This document shows, in pieces, positions 15,377-23,690 of a stretch of 33,524 nucleotides of DNA. Origin of the DNA: an uncultured Streptococcus sp. (GTDB lineage: Bacteria; Bacillota; Bacilli; Lactobacillales; Streptococcaceae); contig NZ_CAJPNR010000020.1 in the NCBI RefSeq assembly GCF_905372115.1, positions 1-33,524 of the forward strand, read 5' to 3'. Within the stretch, counting starts at the first letter, position 1, and each line of letters opens with the position of its first letter. The translations under genes were made by a program, and so were the position numbers. The notes beneath the pieces are model-generated. The model was not told the origin of the DNA. It worked only from the letters and a program-made list of their open reading frames with translations, and searched no databases.

Positions 15377-15440
15377 ATCAAACCTTTAATTTGTTAAAAC
15401 CGCCTAACAGGCAAGAAAAATAGAAAAGAGAGTAAAACTT

Positions 15441-16463
15441 ATGGCAGTAACAATGGAATACGAAAAAGATGTAAAAGTAGCAGCACTTGACGGTAAGAAA
15501 ATTGCCGTAATCGGCTATGGATCACAAGGTCATGCCCATGCGCAAAACTTGCGTGATACAGGCCACGATGTGATTATCGGTGTTCGACCTGGTAAGTCAT
15601 TTGACAAGGCTAAAGAAGATGGCTTTGATACTTATACAGTAGCAGAAGCTGCTAAGTTGGCTGATGTCATCATGATTTTGGCTCCAGATGAAATCCAAAG
15701 AGATTTGTATGAAGCAGAAATCGCTCCAAATCTGGAAGCTGGCAATGCTGTTGGTTTTGCTCATGGTTTCAATATCCATTTTGAGTTTATCAAAGTTCCT
15801 GCCGATGTAGATGTCTTTATGTGTGCACCGAAAGGCCCTGGTCACTTGGTTCGCCGTACTTTCGAAGAAGGCTTTGGTGTGCCAGCTCTGTATGCAGTTT
15901 ACCAAGATGCTACTGGAAATGCCAAAGACATCGCAATGGACTGGTGTAAAGGTGTTGGTTCAGCTCGTGTTGGACTTCTTGAAACAACTTATAAAGAAGA
16001 AACAGAAGAAGATCTCTTTGGTGAACAAGCTGTGCTTTGTGGTGGTTTGACTGCCCTGATTGAAGCAGGATTTGAAGTTCTGACTGAAGCAGGCTATGCA
16101 CCAGAATTGGCTTACTTTGAAGTGCTGCATGAAATGAAACTGATTGTCGACTTGATCTATGAAGGTGGCTTCAAGAAGATGCGTCAATCTATCTCAAATA
16201 CAGCTGAATATGGTGACTATGTCTCTGGTCCGCGCGTGATTACTGAGCAAGTCAAAGAAAACATGAAAGCGGTCTTGGCTGATATTCAAAACGGTAAATT
16301 TGCTAATGACTTCGTTGACGACTATAAAGCTGGTCGTCCAAAACTGACTGCTTACCGTGAGCAAGCTGCTAATCTGGAGATTGAAAAGGTCGGTGCAGAA
16401 TTGCGTAAAGCAATGCCATTCGTTGGTAAAAACGACGACGATGCCTTCAAGATTTATAATTAA
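15441..16463 (+). CDS. ilvC: Ketol-acid reductoisomerase
   Basis: The protein has 340 residues, the usual length of class I enzymes. The N-terminal NADPH-binding fold has IGYGSQGHAHAQNLRDTG; GPGHLVRRTFEEG and the Mg-binding KEETEEDLFGEQAVLCGG follow; the C-terminal helical domain has FEVLHEMKLIVDLIYEGG. It converts acetolactate to dihydroxyisovalerate, or the isoleucine equivalent. It lies 64 bases after ilvN with a GAGAG ribosome binding site, and no promoter was seen in the gap, so it belongs to the ilvB operon. Confidence 0.97.
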   Translation: MAVTMEYEKDVKVAALDGKKIAVIGYGSQGHAHAQNLRDTGHDVIIGVRPGKSFDKAKEDGFDTYTVAEAAKLADVIMILAPDEIQRDLYEAEIAPNLEAGNAVGFAHGFNIHFEFIKVPADVDVFMCAPKGPGHLVRRTFEEGFGVPALYAVYQDATGNAKDIAMDWCKGVGSARVGLLETTYKEETEEDLFGEQAVLCGGLTALIEAGFEVLTEAGYAPELAYFEVLHEMKLIVDLIYEGGFKKMRQSISNTAEYGDYVSGPRVITEQVKENMKAVLADIQNGKFANDFVDDYKAGRPKLTAYREQAANLEIEKVGAELRKAMPFVGKNDDDAFKIYN

Positions 16464-16485
16464 GATAAAGAGCAGATAAGACATT

Positions 16486-16520
16486 AGGGGTTGGAATGCG
16501 AATTCCCAGCCCCTTGTTTT
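16486..16520 (+). terminator. Hairpin between ilvC and ilvA
   Basis: A 12-bp stem with one bulge (left arm 16486-16497, right arm to 16514) has a GCGA loop and is followed by TTGTTTTG. The T run is imperfect, so it may end only part of the transcription before ilvA. Confidence 0.6.
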
Positions 16521-16562
16521 GCTTGATAGAGAATAAACTGAAAAAACAGGGAAGGAAGAAAC

Positions 16563-17813
16563 ATGCTCAGAGCAAAAGATATCACGCATGCTCATAAAGT
16601 GTTAAAAGACGTGGTAGTCAATACACCGCTTGACTACGATCACTATTTGTCAGAGAAGTACCAGGCTAAGATTTACCTAAAGAAAGAAAATATGCAGCGG
16701 GTGCGCTCTTTTAAACTCCGTGGGGCTTATTACGCTATTTCTCAACTTAGCGAAGAGGAGCGCCAGCGTGGGGTTGTCTGTGCTTCTGCGGGCAATCACG
16801 CCCAAGGAGTGGCCTATACTTGTAAGGAAATGAAAATTCCAGCAACTATTTTTATGCCCATCACGACCCCTCAGCAGAAGATTGGACAGGTTCGCTTCTT
16901 TGGCGGTGAATTTGTGGAAATTAAATTGGTTGGAGATACCTTTGATGCTTCGGCCAAGGCAGCGCTTGATTATACTAAGGCTGAAAATCGCACCTTTATC
17001 GATCCTTTTGACAATGAAGATGTCCAAGCTGGTCAAGGGACTGTAGCCTATGAAATCTTAGATGAGGCCAAGAGAGAAGCTATTATTTTTGATGCAGTTT
17101 TGGTACCAGTTGGTGGCGGCGGCCTGATATCAGGAGTCTCAACCTATATCAAAGAAGGTCAGCCAACTATCGAAGTTATTGGTGTGGAAGCCAACGGTGC
17201 CCGCAGTATGAAAGCAGCCTTTGAAGCTGGAGGTCCGGTCAAGCTTAAAGAAATCGACAAATTTGCTGACGGCATCGCAGTTCAGAAGGTCGGTGCGTCA
17301 ACCTATGAGGTTACACAAAAGAATGTTCAAAATCTTATCGGTGTAGATGAAGGGCTTATTTCAGAGACCATCATTGACCTATACTCCAAGCAAGGGATTG
17401 TCGCAGAGCCAGCTGGTGCTGCAAGTGTTGCTGCTTTGGAAGTTCTGAGCGAGTACATCAAGGGGAAAACTATCTGTTGCATTATCTCAGGTGGTAATAA
17501 TGACATCAACCGTATGCCAGAGATGGAAGAACGGGCGCTTATTTATGATGGTATTAAGCACTATTTTGTGGTTAACTTCCCGCAGCGTCCAGGTGCCTTG
17601 CGTGAATTCGTGAATGATATTTTAGGACCCAATGACGACATCACTCGTTTTGAATATATCAAGCGGGCAAGTAAGGGAACAGGACCAGTTTTGATTGGTA
17701 TTTCACTGGCAGATAAGCATGATTATGCTTCTTTGATTAACCGTATTGAGCAGTTCGATCCGTCCTTTATCAATCTGAACGGGAATGAAACACTCTACAA
17801 TATGCTTGTCTAA
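16563..17813 (+). CDS. ilvA: Threonine dehydratase (threonine deaminase), biosynthetic
   Basis: The protein has 416 residues, the short Gram-positive form. PLP-binding Lys51 lies in RVRSFKLRGAYYAIS. Other motifs are SAGNHAQGVAYTC, the glycine loop VPVGGGGLISG and GGNNDINRMPEM. A single short ACT-like regulatory segment lies at about 335-410 (VVNFPQRPGALREFVND). It converts threonine to 2-oxobutanoate, which feeds the ilvBNC enzymes for isoleucine. It lies 99 bases after ilvC behind a hairpin. No clear separate promoter was seen, so it probably depends on read-through from ilvBNC. Confidence 0.95.
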   Translation: MLRAKDITHAHKVLKDVVVNTPLDYDHYLSEKYQAKIYLKKENMQRVRSFKLRGAYYAISQLSEEERQRGVVCASAGNHAQGVAYTCKEMKIPATIFMPITTPQQKIGQVRFFGGEFVEIKLVGDTFDASAKAALDYTKAENRTFIDPFDNEDVQAGQGTVAYEILDEAKREAIIFDAVLVPVGGGGLISGVSTYIKEGQPTIEVIGVEANGARSMKAAFEAGGPVKLKEIDKFADGIAVQKVGASTYEVTQKNVQNLIGVDEGLISETIIDLYSKQGIVAEPAGAASVAALEVLSEYIKGKTICCIISGGNNDINRMPEMEERALIYDGIKHYFVVNFPQRPGALREFVNDILGPNDDITRFEYIKRASKGTGPVLIGISLADKHDYASLINRIEQFDPSFINLNGNETLYNMLV

Positions 17814-17850
17814 TTGTAAATATATTTTAGCCTAATTTGTATGCTTTCGT

Positions 17851-17879
17851 TTGAAACTGCAAATTAAATATGTTAGAAT
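17851..17879 (+). promoter_or_regulatory. Promoter of the SPFH gene
   Basis: TTGAAA at 17851-17856, a 17-base spacer, and TAGAAT at 17874-17879 with TGT in front. The in-frame ATG at 17870 lies within this promoter, so it cannot be the translation start of this transcript. Confidence 0.75.
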
Positions 17880-17908
17880 ATACTATAGTGAATCAAGGAG
17901 GCTTGAAC

Positions 17909-18802
17909 ATGTTTTTTATTCCATTTTTCTTTATTATATTGATTGTAATCTTTATATTCTTGCTGCTTAGTGCAGTCTATGTGGTTCGTCAGCAATCTGT
18001 GGCAATCATTGAGCGTTTTGGACGCTATCACAAAACCAGCAGCAGCGGTATCAATTTCCGCCTTCCTTTAGGGATTGACAAGATAGCGGCTCGCGTTCAG
18101 CTGCGTTTGCTGCAGAGCGAGATTATCGTTGAGACCAAGACACAGGATAATGTTTTCGTAACTATGAATGTTGCGACCCAGTATCGTGTAAATGAAAACA
18201 ACGTGATTGACGCTTATTACAAACTTATGCGGCCAGAAGCACAGATTAAGTCCTATATTGAAGATGCCCTTCGTTCCTCCGTTCCAAAACTGACCTTGGA
18301 TGAGCTCTTTGAAAAGAAGGACGAAATTGCCCTAGAGGTCCAAAAGCAGGTGGCAGAAGAAATGTCGACCTATGGTTACATTATTGTCAAAACTCTGATT
18401 ACCAAGGTTGAGCCGGATGCTGAAGTTAAACAGTCTATGAACGAAATCAATGCGGCGCAGCGTAAGCGTGTGGCTGCTCAGGAATTGGCTGAAGCGGATA
18501 AGATTAAGATTGTGACAGCTGCCTCTGCAGAAGCTGAGAAAGACCGCCTGCATGGTGTTGGTATCGCTGAGCAGCGGAAGGCCATTGTGGATGGTTTGGC
18601 AGACTCCATCAAGGAATTGAAGGGAGCCAATATTGAGTTGACAGAAGAGCAGATTATGTCGATTCTTTTGACCAATCAGTACCTGGATACGCTGAATAAT
18701 TTTGCAGATAGTTCGGGTAATAATACCATCTTCCTTCCAGCAAATCCAGAAGGTGTCGAAAGTATTCGGACTCAGATACTTTCAGCCCTCAAAGCTAAGT
18801 AA
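17909..18802 (+). CDS. SPFH/Band 7 (stomatin-prohibitin) membrane protein
   Basis: The protein has 297 residues from the ATG at 17909, preceded by AAGGAGG. The earlier in-frame ATG at 17870 overlaps the promoter -10. One N-terminal membrane segment (about 4-28) is followed by the SPFH domain (about 25-190: VAIIERFGRYHKTSSSG, then VNVATQYRVNE-type strands) and a helical, Ala/Glu-rich region (about 180-240: RVAAQELAEADKIKIVTAAS). It is the QmcA/YbbK type and is likely to oligomerise at the membrane and organise or guard membrane proteins. No NfeD or protease gene lies beside it. It forms a single-gene unit. Confidence 0.9.
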   Translation: MFFIPFFFIILIVIFIFLLLSAVYVVRQQSVAIIERFGRYHKTSSSGINFRLPLGIDKIAARVQLRLLQSEIIVETKTQDNVFVTMNVATQYRVNENNVIDAYYKLMRPEAQIKSYIEDALRSSVPKLTLDELFEKKDEIALEVQKQVAEEMSTYGYIIVKTLITKVEPDAEVKQSMNEINAAQRKRVAAQELAEADKIKIVTAASAEAEKDRLHGVGIAEQRKAIVDGLADSIKELKGANIELTEEQIMSILLTNQYLDTLNNFADSSGNNTIFLPANPEGVESIRTQILSALKAK

Positions 18803-18848
18803 AGAAAATTCAGAATTATTTAATTTGTTCGAATTTGGTTTGTTTAAG

Positions 18849-18877
18849 TTGACAAACTGTATAAAAACAATTATAGT
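18849..18877 (+). promoter_or_regulatory. Near-consensus promoter of the 71-residue HTH-like gene
   Basis: TTGACA at 18849-18854, exactly 17 bases, then TATAGT at 18872-18877. This is the closest match to the sigma-70 consensus seen in the window. Confidence 0.85.
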
Positions 18878-18910
18878 AGTTGATGTAGCTAGAATAGAGA
18901 GGAGTAAGAA

Positions 18911-19126
18911 ATGGCTAAATCTAATTTCGAGAAAGTAGAATCTGTTGTTAGTTGGGTACGTGATAAGAAGATCACCGGTTACCGTATTAGTAAAGAAACA
19001 AATGCACGTGAAATGTCTATCATTGCTCTTGCTCAAGGACGTGCAAAAGTGAAAAATATCTCTTTTGAAACAGCTCTTGGCTTGATTGATTTCTACGACA
19101 AAAACCATGAAAAATTTGAAGACTAA
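18911..19126 (+). CDS. Small HTH-like protein
   Basis: The protein has 71 residues, with GAGAGGAG before the ATG. The central part ITGYRISKETNAREMSIIAL followed by an ALAQGRAKV turn looks like the helix-turn-helix of small XRE-type proteins (Y-R-I-S-K-x-T plus a G-R/K-K loop). The end, SFETALGLIDFYDKN, is like the last helix of such domains. It has its own near-consensus promoter and a strong terminator, so it is probably well expressed. It may be a small DNA-binding protein, but no target or partner is visible. Confidence 0.8.
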   Translation: MAKSNFEKVESVVSWVRDKKITGYRISKETNAREMSIIALAQGRAKVKNISFETALGLIDFYDKNHEKFED

Positions 19127-19164
19127 ACTTCAAAATCGTGCAACTGATATTGCTCATTAAATAA

Positions 19165-19200
19165 AAAAAGGAATCTGGACTTAGTTCCAGATTCCTTTTT
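19165..19200. terminator. Bidirectional terminator between convergent genes
   Basis: A perfect 15-bp stem, five A then GGAATCTGGA paired with TCCAGATTCC then five T, with a 6-base loop. It serves the small HTH-like gene on the plus strand and the amino acid transporter operon on the minus strand. Confidence 0.93.
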
Positions 19201-19221
19201 GCTTTTGAAAATAGAAGTAAT

Positions 19222-19962
19222 TTAGCTGAGGAAGCGTTGCAAGAATTCTTTGGTTCTTTCTTCTTTTGGATTTGTGAAGATATCCTGCGGACTGCCAGCT
19301 TCAGCGATGACGCCCTTATCCATAAAGATGACACGGCTGGAAACATCACGGGCAAATTCCATTTCGTGGGTCACGACAATCATAGTCAGCCCTTCCTGAG
19401 CCAGTTCTTTCATGATTTTCAGAACTTCACCAACCATTTCAGGGTCGAGGGCTGAAGTTGGCTCGTCAAAGAGGATAGCATCAGGATTCATGGAGAGGGC
19501 GCGGGCAATAGCGACCCGCTGCTTCTGACCGCCTGAGAGTTGCTTAGGCTTGGCCTGCCAGTATTGCTCGCCCATTCCAACCTTGTTGAGGTTTTCTTTG
19601 GCAATTTTTTCGGCTTCTGACCGTTCTTTTTTCAGAACTGTTGTCTGAGCGACGATGGTATTTTCCAGGACATTAAGATTTTCAAAGAGATTGAAAGACT
19701 GAAAGACCATGCCCAGTTTTTCACGGTAATGGGTCAAGTCGTAATTCTCGTCCAGGACATTCTTGCCGCGGTAGAAAATCTGACCGCCGGTTGGCGTTTC
19801 CAGAAGGTTAATGGAACGCAGGAAGGTTGACTTTCCGCTGCCAGAGCTGCCGATGATGGAAATCACTTCTCCTTTATGAACAGTGAGGGAGATGTCCTTG
19901 AGGACTTGGTTTTCACCGTAGGACTTTTTGAGGTTTTTAATTTCTAGAATAGTTTCTGTCAT
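19222..19962 (-). CDS. Polar amino acid ABC transporter ATP-binding protein
   Basis: The protein has 246 residues. Walker A is GSSGSGKST, the Q-loop region reads LGMVFQSFNLFENL, the signature is LSGGQKQR, Walker B is ILFDEPTSALDPE, and the switch His lies in VTHEMEFARDV. It is the GlnQ/ArtP class. Its ATG overlaps the end of the binding protein-permease gene by 4 bases (ATGA). It powers import of glutamine, glutamate or another polar amino acid; the exact substrate cannot be read from the sequence. Confidence 0.94.
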   Translation of the reverse strand: MTETILEIKNLKKSYGENQVLKDISLTVHKGEVISIIGSSGSGKSTFLRSINLLETPTGGQIFYRGKNVLDENYDLTHYREKLGMVFQSFNLFENLNVLENTIVAQTTVLKKERSEAEKIAKENLNKVGMGEQYWQAKPKQLSGGQKQRVAIARALSMNPDAILFDEPTSALDPEMVGEVLKIMKELAQEGLTMIVVTHEMEFARDVSSRVIFMDKGVIAEAGSPQDIFTNPKEERTKEFLQRFLS

Positions 19963-21524
19963 GATTTCACTTCTCCTGTCTGCATTTGATTGGCACCTGT
20001 CGTGTAGTTATCTGTGTCAAAGCGTTTTTCAACATAGCGCAGGATGCGTGTCACGCTGAATGTCAGGACAAAGTAGATTACAGCGATGATGGTAAAGGTT
20101 TGGAAGTATTGGTAGGTTTGGGTAGCGATGGTATTTCCAGAGAAATAAAGCTCAACCACTGAGATAACGTTCAACACGGATGTATCCTTGATGTTGATGA
20201 CAAATTCATTACCAGTTGCGGGCAGAATATTGCGGACAACCTGAGGCAGTACAATCTTGCGCATGGTCTGGCCGTGAGTCATACCCAGTGCTGTTGCGGC
20301 CTCGAATTGCCCCTTGTCAACGGCAAAGATACCACCGCGGACAATCTCACTCATATAAGCTCCGGTGTTGATGGAGACGATGAAAATGGCAGCGATAGTC
20401 CGGTCGATAGAAATTCCAAAAGCCTGGGCAGTTCCGTAGTAGATAACCATGGACTGAACAATCATTGGAGTTCCGCGGAAAATCTCAATATAAACATTTA
20501 AGAACCAGCCGAAGATTTTTTGCAGTGATGCTAAGAGTTTATTCTTAGAAGCTGGTGCCGTCCGAAAAACGCCAATCAGCAGTCCGATGATGAGACCTGC
20601 GATGGTCCCTGTAATCGAAATGAGTAGAGTCAAACCAGCTCCGCGTAGGAATTGCGGCCAGTTTTCAGCTAGAATCTTAGCTACTTGACTGAAGAATGAT
20701 TCCTTAGCTGCTTCACTATCCGTATCAACAGGCTGTTTCTGAATCATCTCATCCATCAGCTTGACTTGGTCATTGGTGGTAATCTTAGCGATAGCTGCAT
20801 TGGCTTGCTCGATACGGTCGTCATCCTTGCGCATCCCAATGGCAATGGAAGCATCCTCTTCGCCAACTTCAAAGCCTTTCTCAAATTGAATCATTTTAAA
20901 GTTGGAGTTGGCAGTCTCAGCAGTCAAAGCTTCTGGCCGCTCAGAGATATAGCCATCAATAACCCCAGATTCCAAGGCTTGACGCATCTGAGCAAAATCG
21001 CCCATAGCTGTTTCTTTTTTTGCGCCAGGCAGCTGGTCAATGAGATTGTAGAGATAAACTCCTTGCTGGGAGGTGATTTTAGCGTCTTTGAAGTCTTCTA
21101 GAGTCTTAGCGGATGCATATTTTCCATCTTTACGAACTAGGAGAACTGGCTCGCTGGTGTAGTAACTGTTGGAAAAGGCGATTTCCTTTTTCCGCTCGGC
21201 AGTCGGACTCATACCAGCAATAATCATATCAATCTTGCCAGAGGTCAGAGCAGGAATTAAGCCGTTCCAAGAAGTCTTGACAACCAGAGGTTCCTTACCC
21301 ATCTCTTGTGCAATTTTTTTGGCAATCTGCACATCGTATCCGTTGGCATATTGGTTGGTGCCTTCGATTTTTACAGCACCGTTGGAATCATCATCCTGAG
21401 TCCAGTTGAAGGGAGCGTAGGCTGCCTCCATACCGATTCTCAGGTAGTCATCGGCCTGAATAACATGGACCGTTCCTAAGGTGACCAGGAGGGCTGTAAA
21501 TAAAGTGAGTAATAATTTCTTCAT
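19959..21524 (-). CDS. Amino acid ABC transporter, fused substrate-binding protein and permease
   Basis: The protein has 521 residues. A signal sequence (1-24, no lipobox Cys) is followed by one periplasmic-binding-protein type 3 domain (about 27-260; EAAYAPFNW, SWNGLIPALTSGKIDMIIAG and AFSNSYYTSEP are typical). After a linker comes a His/Glu/Gln-family permease domain (about 290-500) with several membrane helices and the EAA loop EAATALGMTHGQTMRKIVLP. The fusion keeps the binding domain tethered without lipid, as in lactococcal GlnP, which carries two such domains; here there is one. It is co-transcribed with the ATPase gene. The ribosome binding site is AGGAGA before the ATG. Confidence 0.93.
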   Translation of the reverse strand: MKKLLLTLFTALLVTLGTVHVIQADDYLRIGMEAAYAPFNWTQDDDSNGAVKIEGTNQYANGYDVQIAKKIAQEMGKEPLVVKTSWNGLIPALTSGKIDMIIAGMSPTAERKKEIAFSNSYYTSEPVLLVRKDGKYASAKTLEDFKDAKITSQQGVYLYNLIDQLPGAKKETAMGDFAQMRQALESGVIDGYISERPEALTAETANSNFKMIQFEKGFEVGEEDASIAIGMRKDDDRIEQANAAIAKITTNDQVKLMDEMIQKQPVDTDSEAAKESFFSQVAKILAENWPQFLRGAGLTLLISITGTIAGLIIGLLIGVFRTAPASKNKLLASLQKIFGWFLNVYIEIFRGTPMIVQSMVIYYGTAQAFGISIDRTIAAIFIVSINTGAYMSEIVRGGIFAVDKGQFEAATALGMTHGQTMRKIVLPQVVRNILPATGNEFVINIKDTSVLNVISVVELYFSGNTIATQTYQYFQTFTIIAVIYFVLTFSVTRILRYVEKRFDTDNYTTGANQMQTGEVKS

Positions 21525-21559
21525 GGGATTCTCCTGCTTATCTAATAATAGTTCTTCCT

Positions 21560-21588
21560 ATTCTATCGAAAATTGCTACTCTTTTCAA
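21560..21588 (-). promoter_or_regulatory. Promoter of the amino acid transporter operon
   Basis: On the minus strand, TTGAAA (21588-21583), a 17-base spacer, and TAGAAT (21565-21560). It lies 36 bases before the ATG. Confidence 0.75.
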
Positions 21589-21618
21589 TCCTAGTAAGCC
21601 CTTACTTGATAAAAATGA

Positions 21619-21624
21619 TATAAT
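21619..21624 (+). promoter_or_regulatory. Extended -10 promoter of the DUF2207 gene
   Basis: TATAAT with TGA in front. No good -35 was seen. It lies 31 bases before the start codon and is divergent from the transporter promoter. Confidence 0.6.
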
Positions 21625-21655
21625 AGAACAAAATATCTGTAAAGAGAGGTTGAGT

Positions 21656-23551
21656 ATGAAACGATATTTTTATCTTCTGTTGGTTTTATTTTCCTGTCTT
21701 TGTTTTGGTCAGGTTGTCTCGGCTGTTGACTATGATATTGAATCCTATCAAGGCGATCTGGCCCTGCGTGAGGACAATACAGCTACCTACACAGAGAAAG
21801 TGACCTACAAGTTTAATGACGACTATAATGGTCAGATTGTTTCGCTGGGCTCTGCTGGAAAGATGCCCAATGGCTTTGCCATTGATGGGAATCCGACAGT
21901 TTCGATTCTGACCAATGGTGAGACTGATGTGGACTTTAGACCAGAAATCAAAGATTTGGGCGATGGTTATGAGGTCAAAATCTATAATTCAGGCTACGAT
22001 GGTGACCGAGTCATAGTCACTGTGACCTGGCAGTTGAGAAATCTCCTTTTTCTTCACAGGGATATTGCTGAACTCAACTGGACTCCTATCAGCGACTGGG
22101 ACCAGGGGATAGATGAGGTCGTCTTGACAGTTTCTGGCTTGAGCAATCCAGATAAGAGTGAGCTCTTTGCTCATAGTGGCTACTTTGGTACCCAGCCTTT
22201 AGTGGATAAGGATGGCACTGACTATCTGGTCAAACTCAATGGAATTGGCTCGGGCGATAATGTCGAGCTCCACGGCTATTGGGATCGACAAGCGGTCTCT
22301 CTTGTGTCCCAGAATGAAGATGAGAGCGACTACTTGCTAACCTTTAAAGCTCAAGAAGAAAAGATTGCCCGCAAGACGGTCTTTTACCGGCAGCTAGGAG
22401 AAATTTATATACCCTTGCTGCTTATATGTGCCATCCTTGCAGCGGCTATTCTTTATTTTGTCTTTACCCAGAAGATTAAGCCTAAGCAGTCTTATCCCAA
22501 GAATGCCCGTCTATATGAGGCGCCTCAGGACTTGGCTCCCCTTGTCTTGGCGGAAAATATTTACGCGGTAGACATGGAGGATGTCGACCCAACAAGGGGC
22601 GGCAAGGCAGCGCTGAACTTTGAAAACATGGTTCAGGCGACTCTGTTAGACTTGCTGGATAGGGGCAATCTCCTCCTGCAGGGAGATGCTGAAAATCCTG
22701 TTCTGCAAATAGCGACCTATGATGGGCTAGCGGACTTTGAGAGACGTTTTCTGGGCATGGCTTTCAACAAGCAATCCCAAGCCAGTGTGAAAGATCTATT
22801 TTCAGCCTATCAAATTTCAGAAGATATTTATAAGCACAAGTCTTCTGCGGATGAGTCCTATATCCGAAACATTGGTAGTAATATCAAGTCCTTATTTACT
22901 AACAGTTTGCGCTCCTTATCTAAAGAAGTGCGATCTGAAGGCAAGCGTTTGGGTCTCTTTGGTCACTACCGGCCTCTTAAAGTTCAGGAAAAGAGATTGC
23001 TGATTACTGCCATCATTCTAGCTAGTGCTGTTTTGTTGTTCTCTCTTGGAGTTTTGTTTGTCTATATGGCCGCTTTTGAAAGTCTTATCTGGATATATAT
23101 TCCTTTAGCACTGGTGGGACTTGTTATGATTTGCATTTTTGCTAGTAAGTCACAGTTTTATTGGAGAGATGGCGTCCTGAATGAAGAAGGCGCGCATGAT
23201 TACTATCTGTGGAGAAGTTTTTCCAATATGCTACGAGATATTGCCCATCTGGACAAGACGGAAATCGAAGGCATTATCCTTTGGAACCGTCTCTTGGTCT
23301 ATGCGACTCTCTTTGGCTATGCAGATCGTGTCAGCCGTGTCATGACTCTGCGTCAGATTCACTTGGAAAATCCATCTATGGACAGCTATGTTCAGGCTAA
23401 CCTGCACTATGCCTTCTATAGCAGCATGCACAGTTTCTCAAACTACGGCCATGTAGCCACCACAGCCAGCAATTTCTCTGTCTCATCTGGCGGAAGTTCA
23501 GGTGGTGGGTTCTCCGGCGGCGGAGGTGGCGGAGGCGGTGGAGCTTTCTAA
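21656..23551 (+). CDS. DUF2207 family membrane protein
   Basis: The protein has 631 residues from the ATG at 21656, which follows GAGAGG. The in-frame TTG at 21650 is less likely. A signal peptide (1-23) is followed by an extracellular beta-rich DUF2207 domain (about 24-235; IESYQGDLALREDNTATYTE is a typical start), a membrane helix near 245-270, a cytoplasmic part, two further helices near 450-500, and a C-terminal domain ending in a Gly-rich tail with a final GGGAF. This layout and the Gly-rich end are characteristic of the family. The function is not known, and no operon partners are evident. A weak hairpin follows at 23569-23596. Confidence 0.9.
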   Translation: MKRYFYLLLVLFSCLCFGQVVSAVDYDIESYQGDLALREDNTATYTEKVTYKFNDDYNGQIVSLGSAGKMPNGFAIDGNPTVSILTNGETDVDFRPEIKDLGDGYEVKIYNSGYDGDRVIVTVTWQLRNLLFLHRDIAELNWTPISDWDQGIDEVVLTVSGLSNPDKSELFAHSGYFGTQPLVDKDGTDYLVKLNGIGSGDNVELHGYWDRQAVSLVSQNEDESDYLLTFKAQEEKIARKTVFYRQLGEIYIPLLLICAILAAAILYFVFTQKIKPKQSYPKNARLYEAPQDLAPLVLAENIYAVDMEDVDPTRGGKAALNFENMVQATLLDLLDRGNLLLQGDAENPVLQIATYDGLADFERRFLGMAFNKQSQASVKDLFSAYQISEDIYKHKSSADESYIRNIGSNIKSLFTNSLRSLSKEVRSEGKRLGLFGHYRPLKVQEKRLLITAIILASAVLLFSLGVLFVYMAAFESLIWIYIPLALVGLVMICIFASKSQFYWRDGVLNEEGAHDYYLWRSFSNMLRDIAHLDKTEIEGIILWNRLLVYATLFGYADRVSRVMTLRQIHLENPSMDSYVQANLHYAFYSSMHSFSNYGHVATTASNFSVSSGGSSGGGFSGGGGGGGGGAF

Positions 23552-23568
23552 TAGACAAGCTCTCTGCT

Positions 23569-23596
23569 AGCCAGAAAAGTTATCGTACTGGCTTTT
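23569..23596 (+). terminator. Weak hairpin after the DUF2207 gene
   Basis: A 6-bp stem (AGCCAG with CTGGCT), a 13-base loop and four T residues, 17 bases after the stop. It is only a marginal terminator. Confidence 0.4.
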
Positions 23597-23615
23597 CCTA
23601 GCCTTGAAATTGTGA

Positions 23616-23621
23616 TATAAT
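23616..23621 (+). promoter_or_regulatory. Extended -10 promoter of uppP
   Basis: TATAAT with TGA in front, 70 bases before the ATG. The -35 region (TTTTCC) is poor. Confidence 0.55.
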
Positions 23622-23690
23622 AAGACCTAATACTCTTTGGGAATTTATATGCGACTTTCCTTGAGTAAACCCTTGTTTCAGGAGTATTCT

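Noticed and set aside
17870..17908. Upstream ATG adding 13 residues to the SPFH protein
   Set aside because: The codon overlaps the extended -10 promoter, so it would not be in the mRNA, while AAGGAGG precedes the ATG at 17909.
21560..21575. Weak CodY-like match in the amino acid transporter promoter
   Set aside because: Only about 10 of 15 positions match, which is expected by chance in AT-rich DNA.
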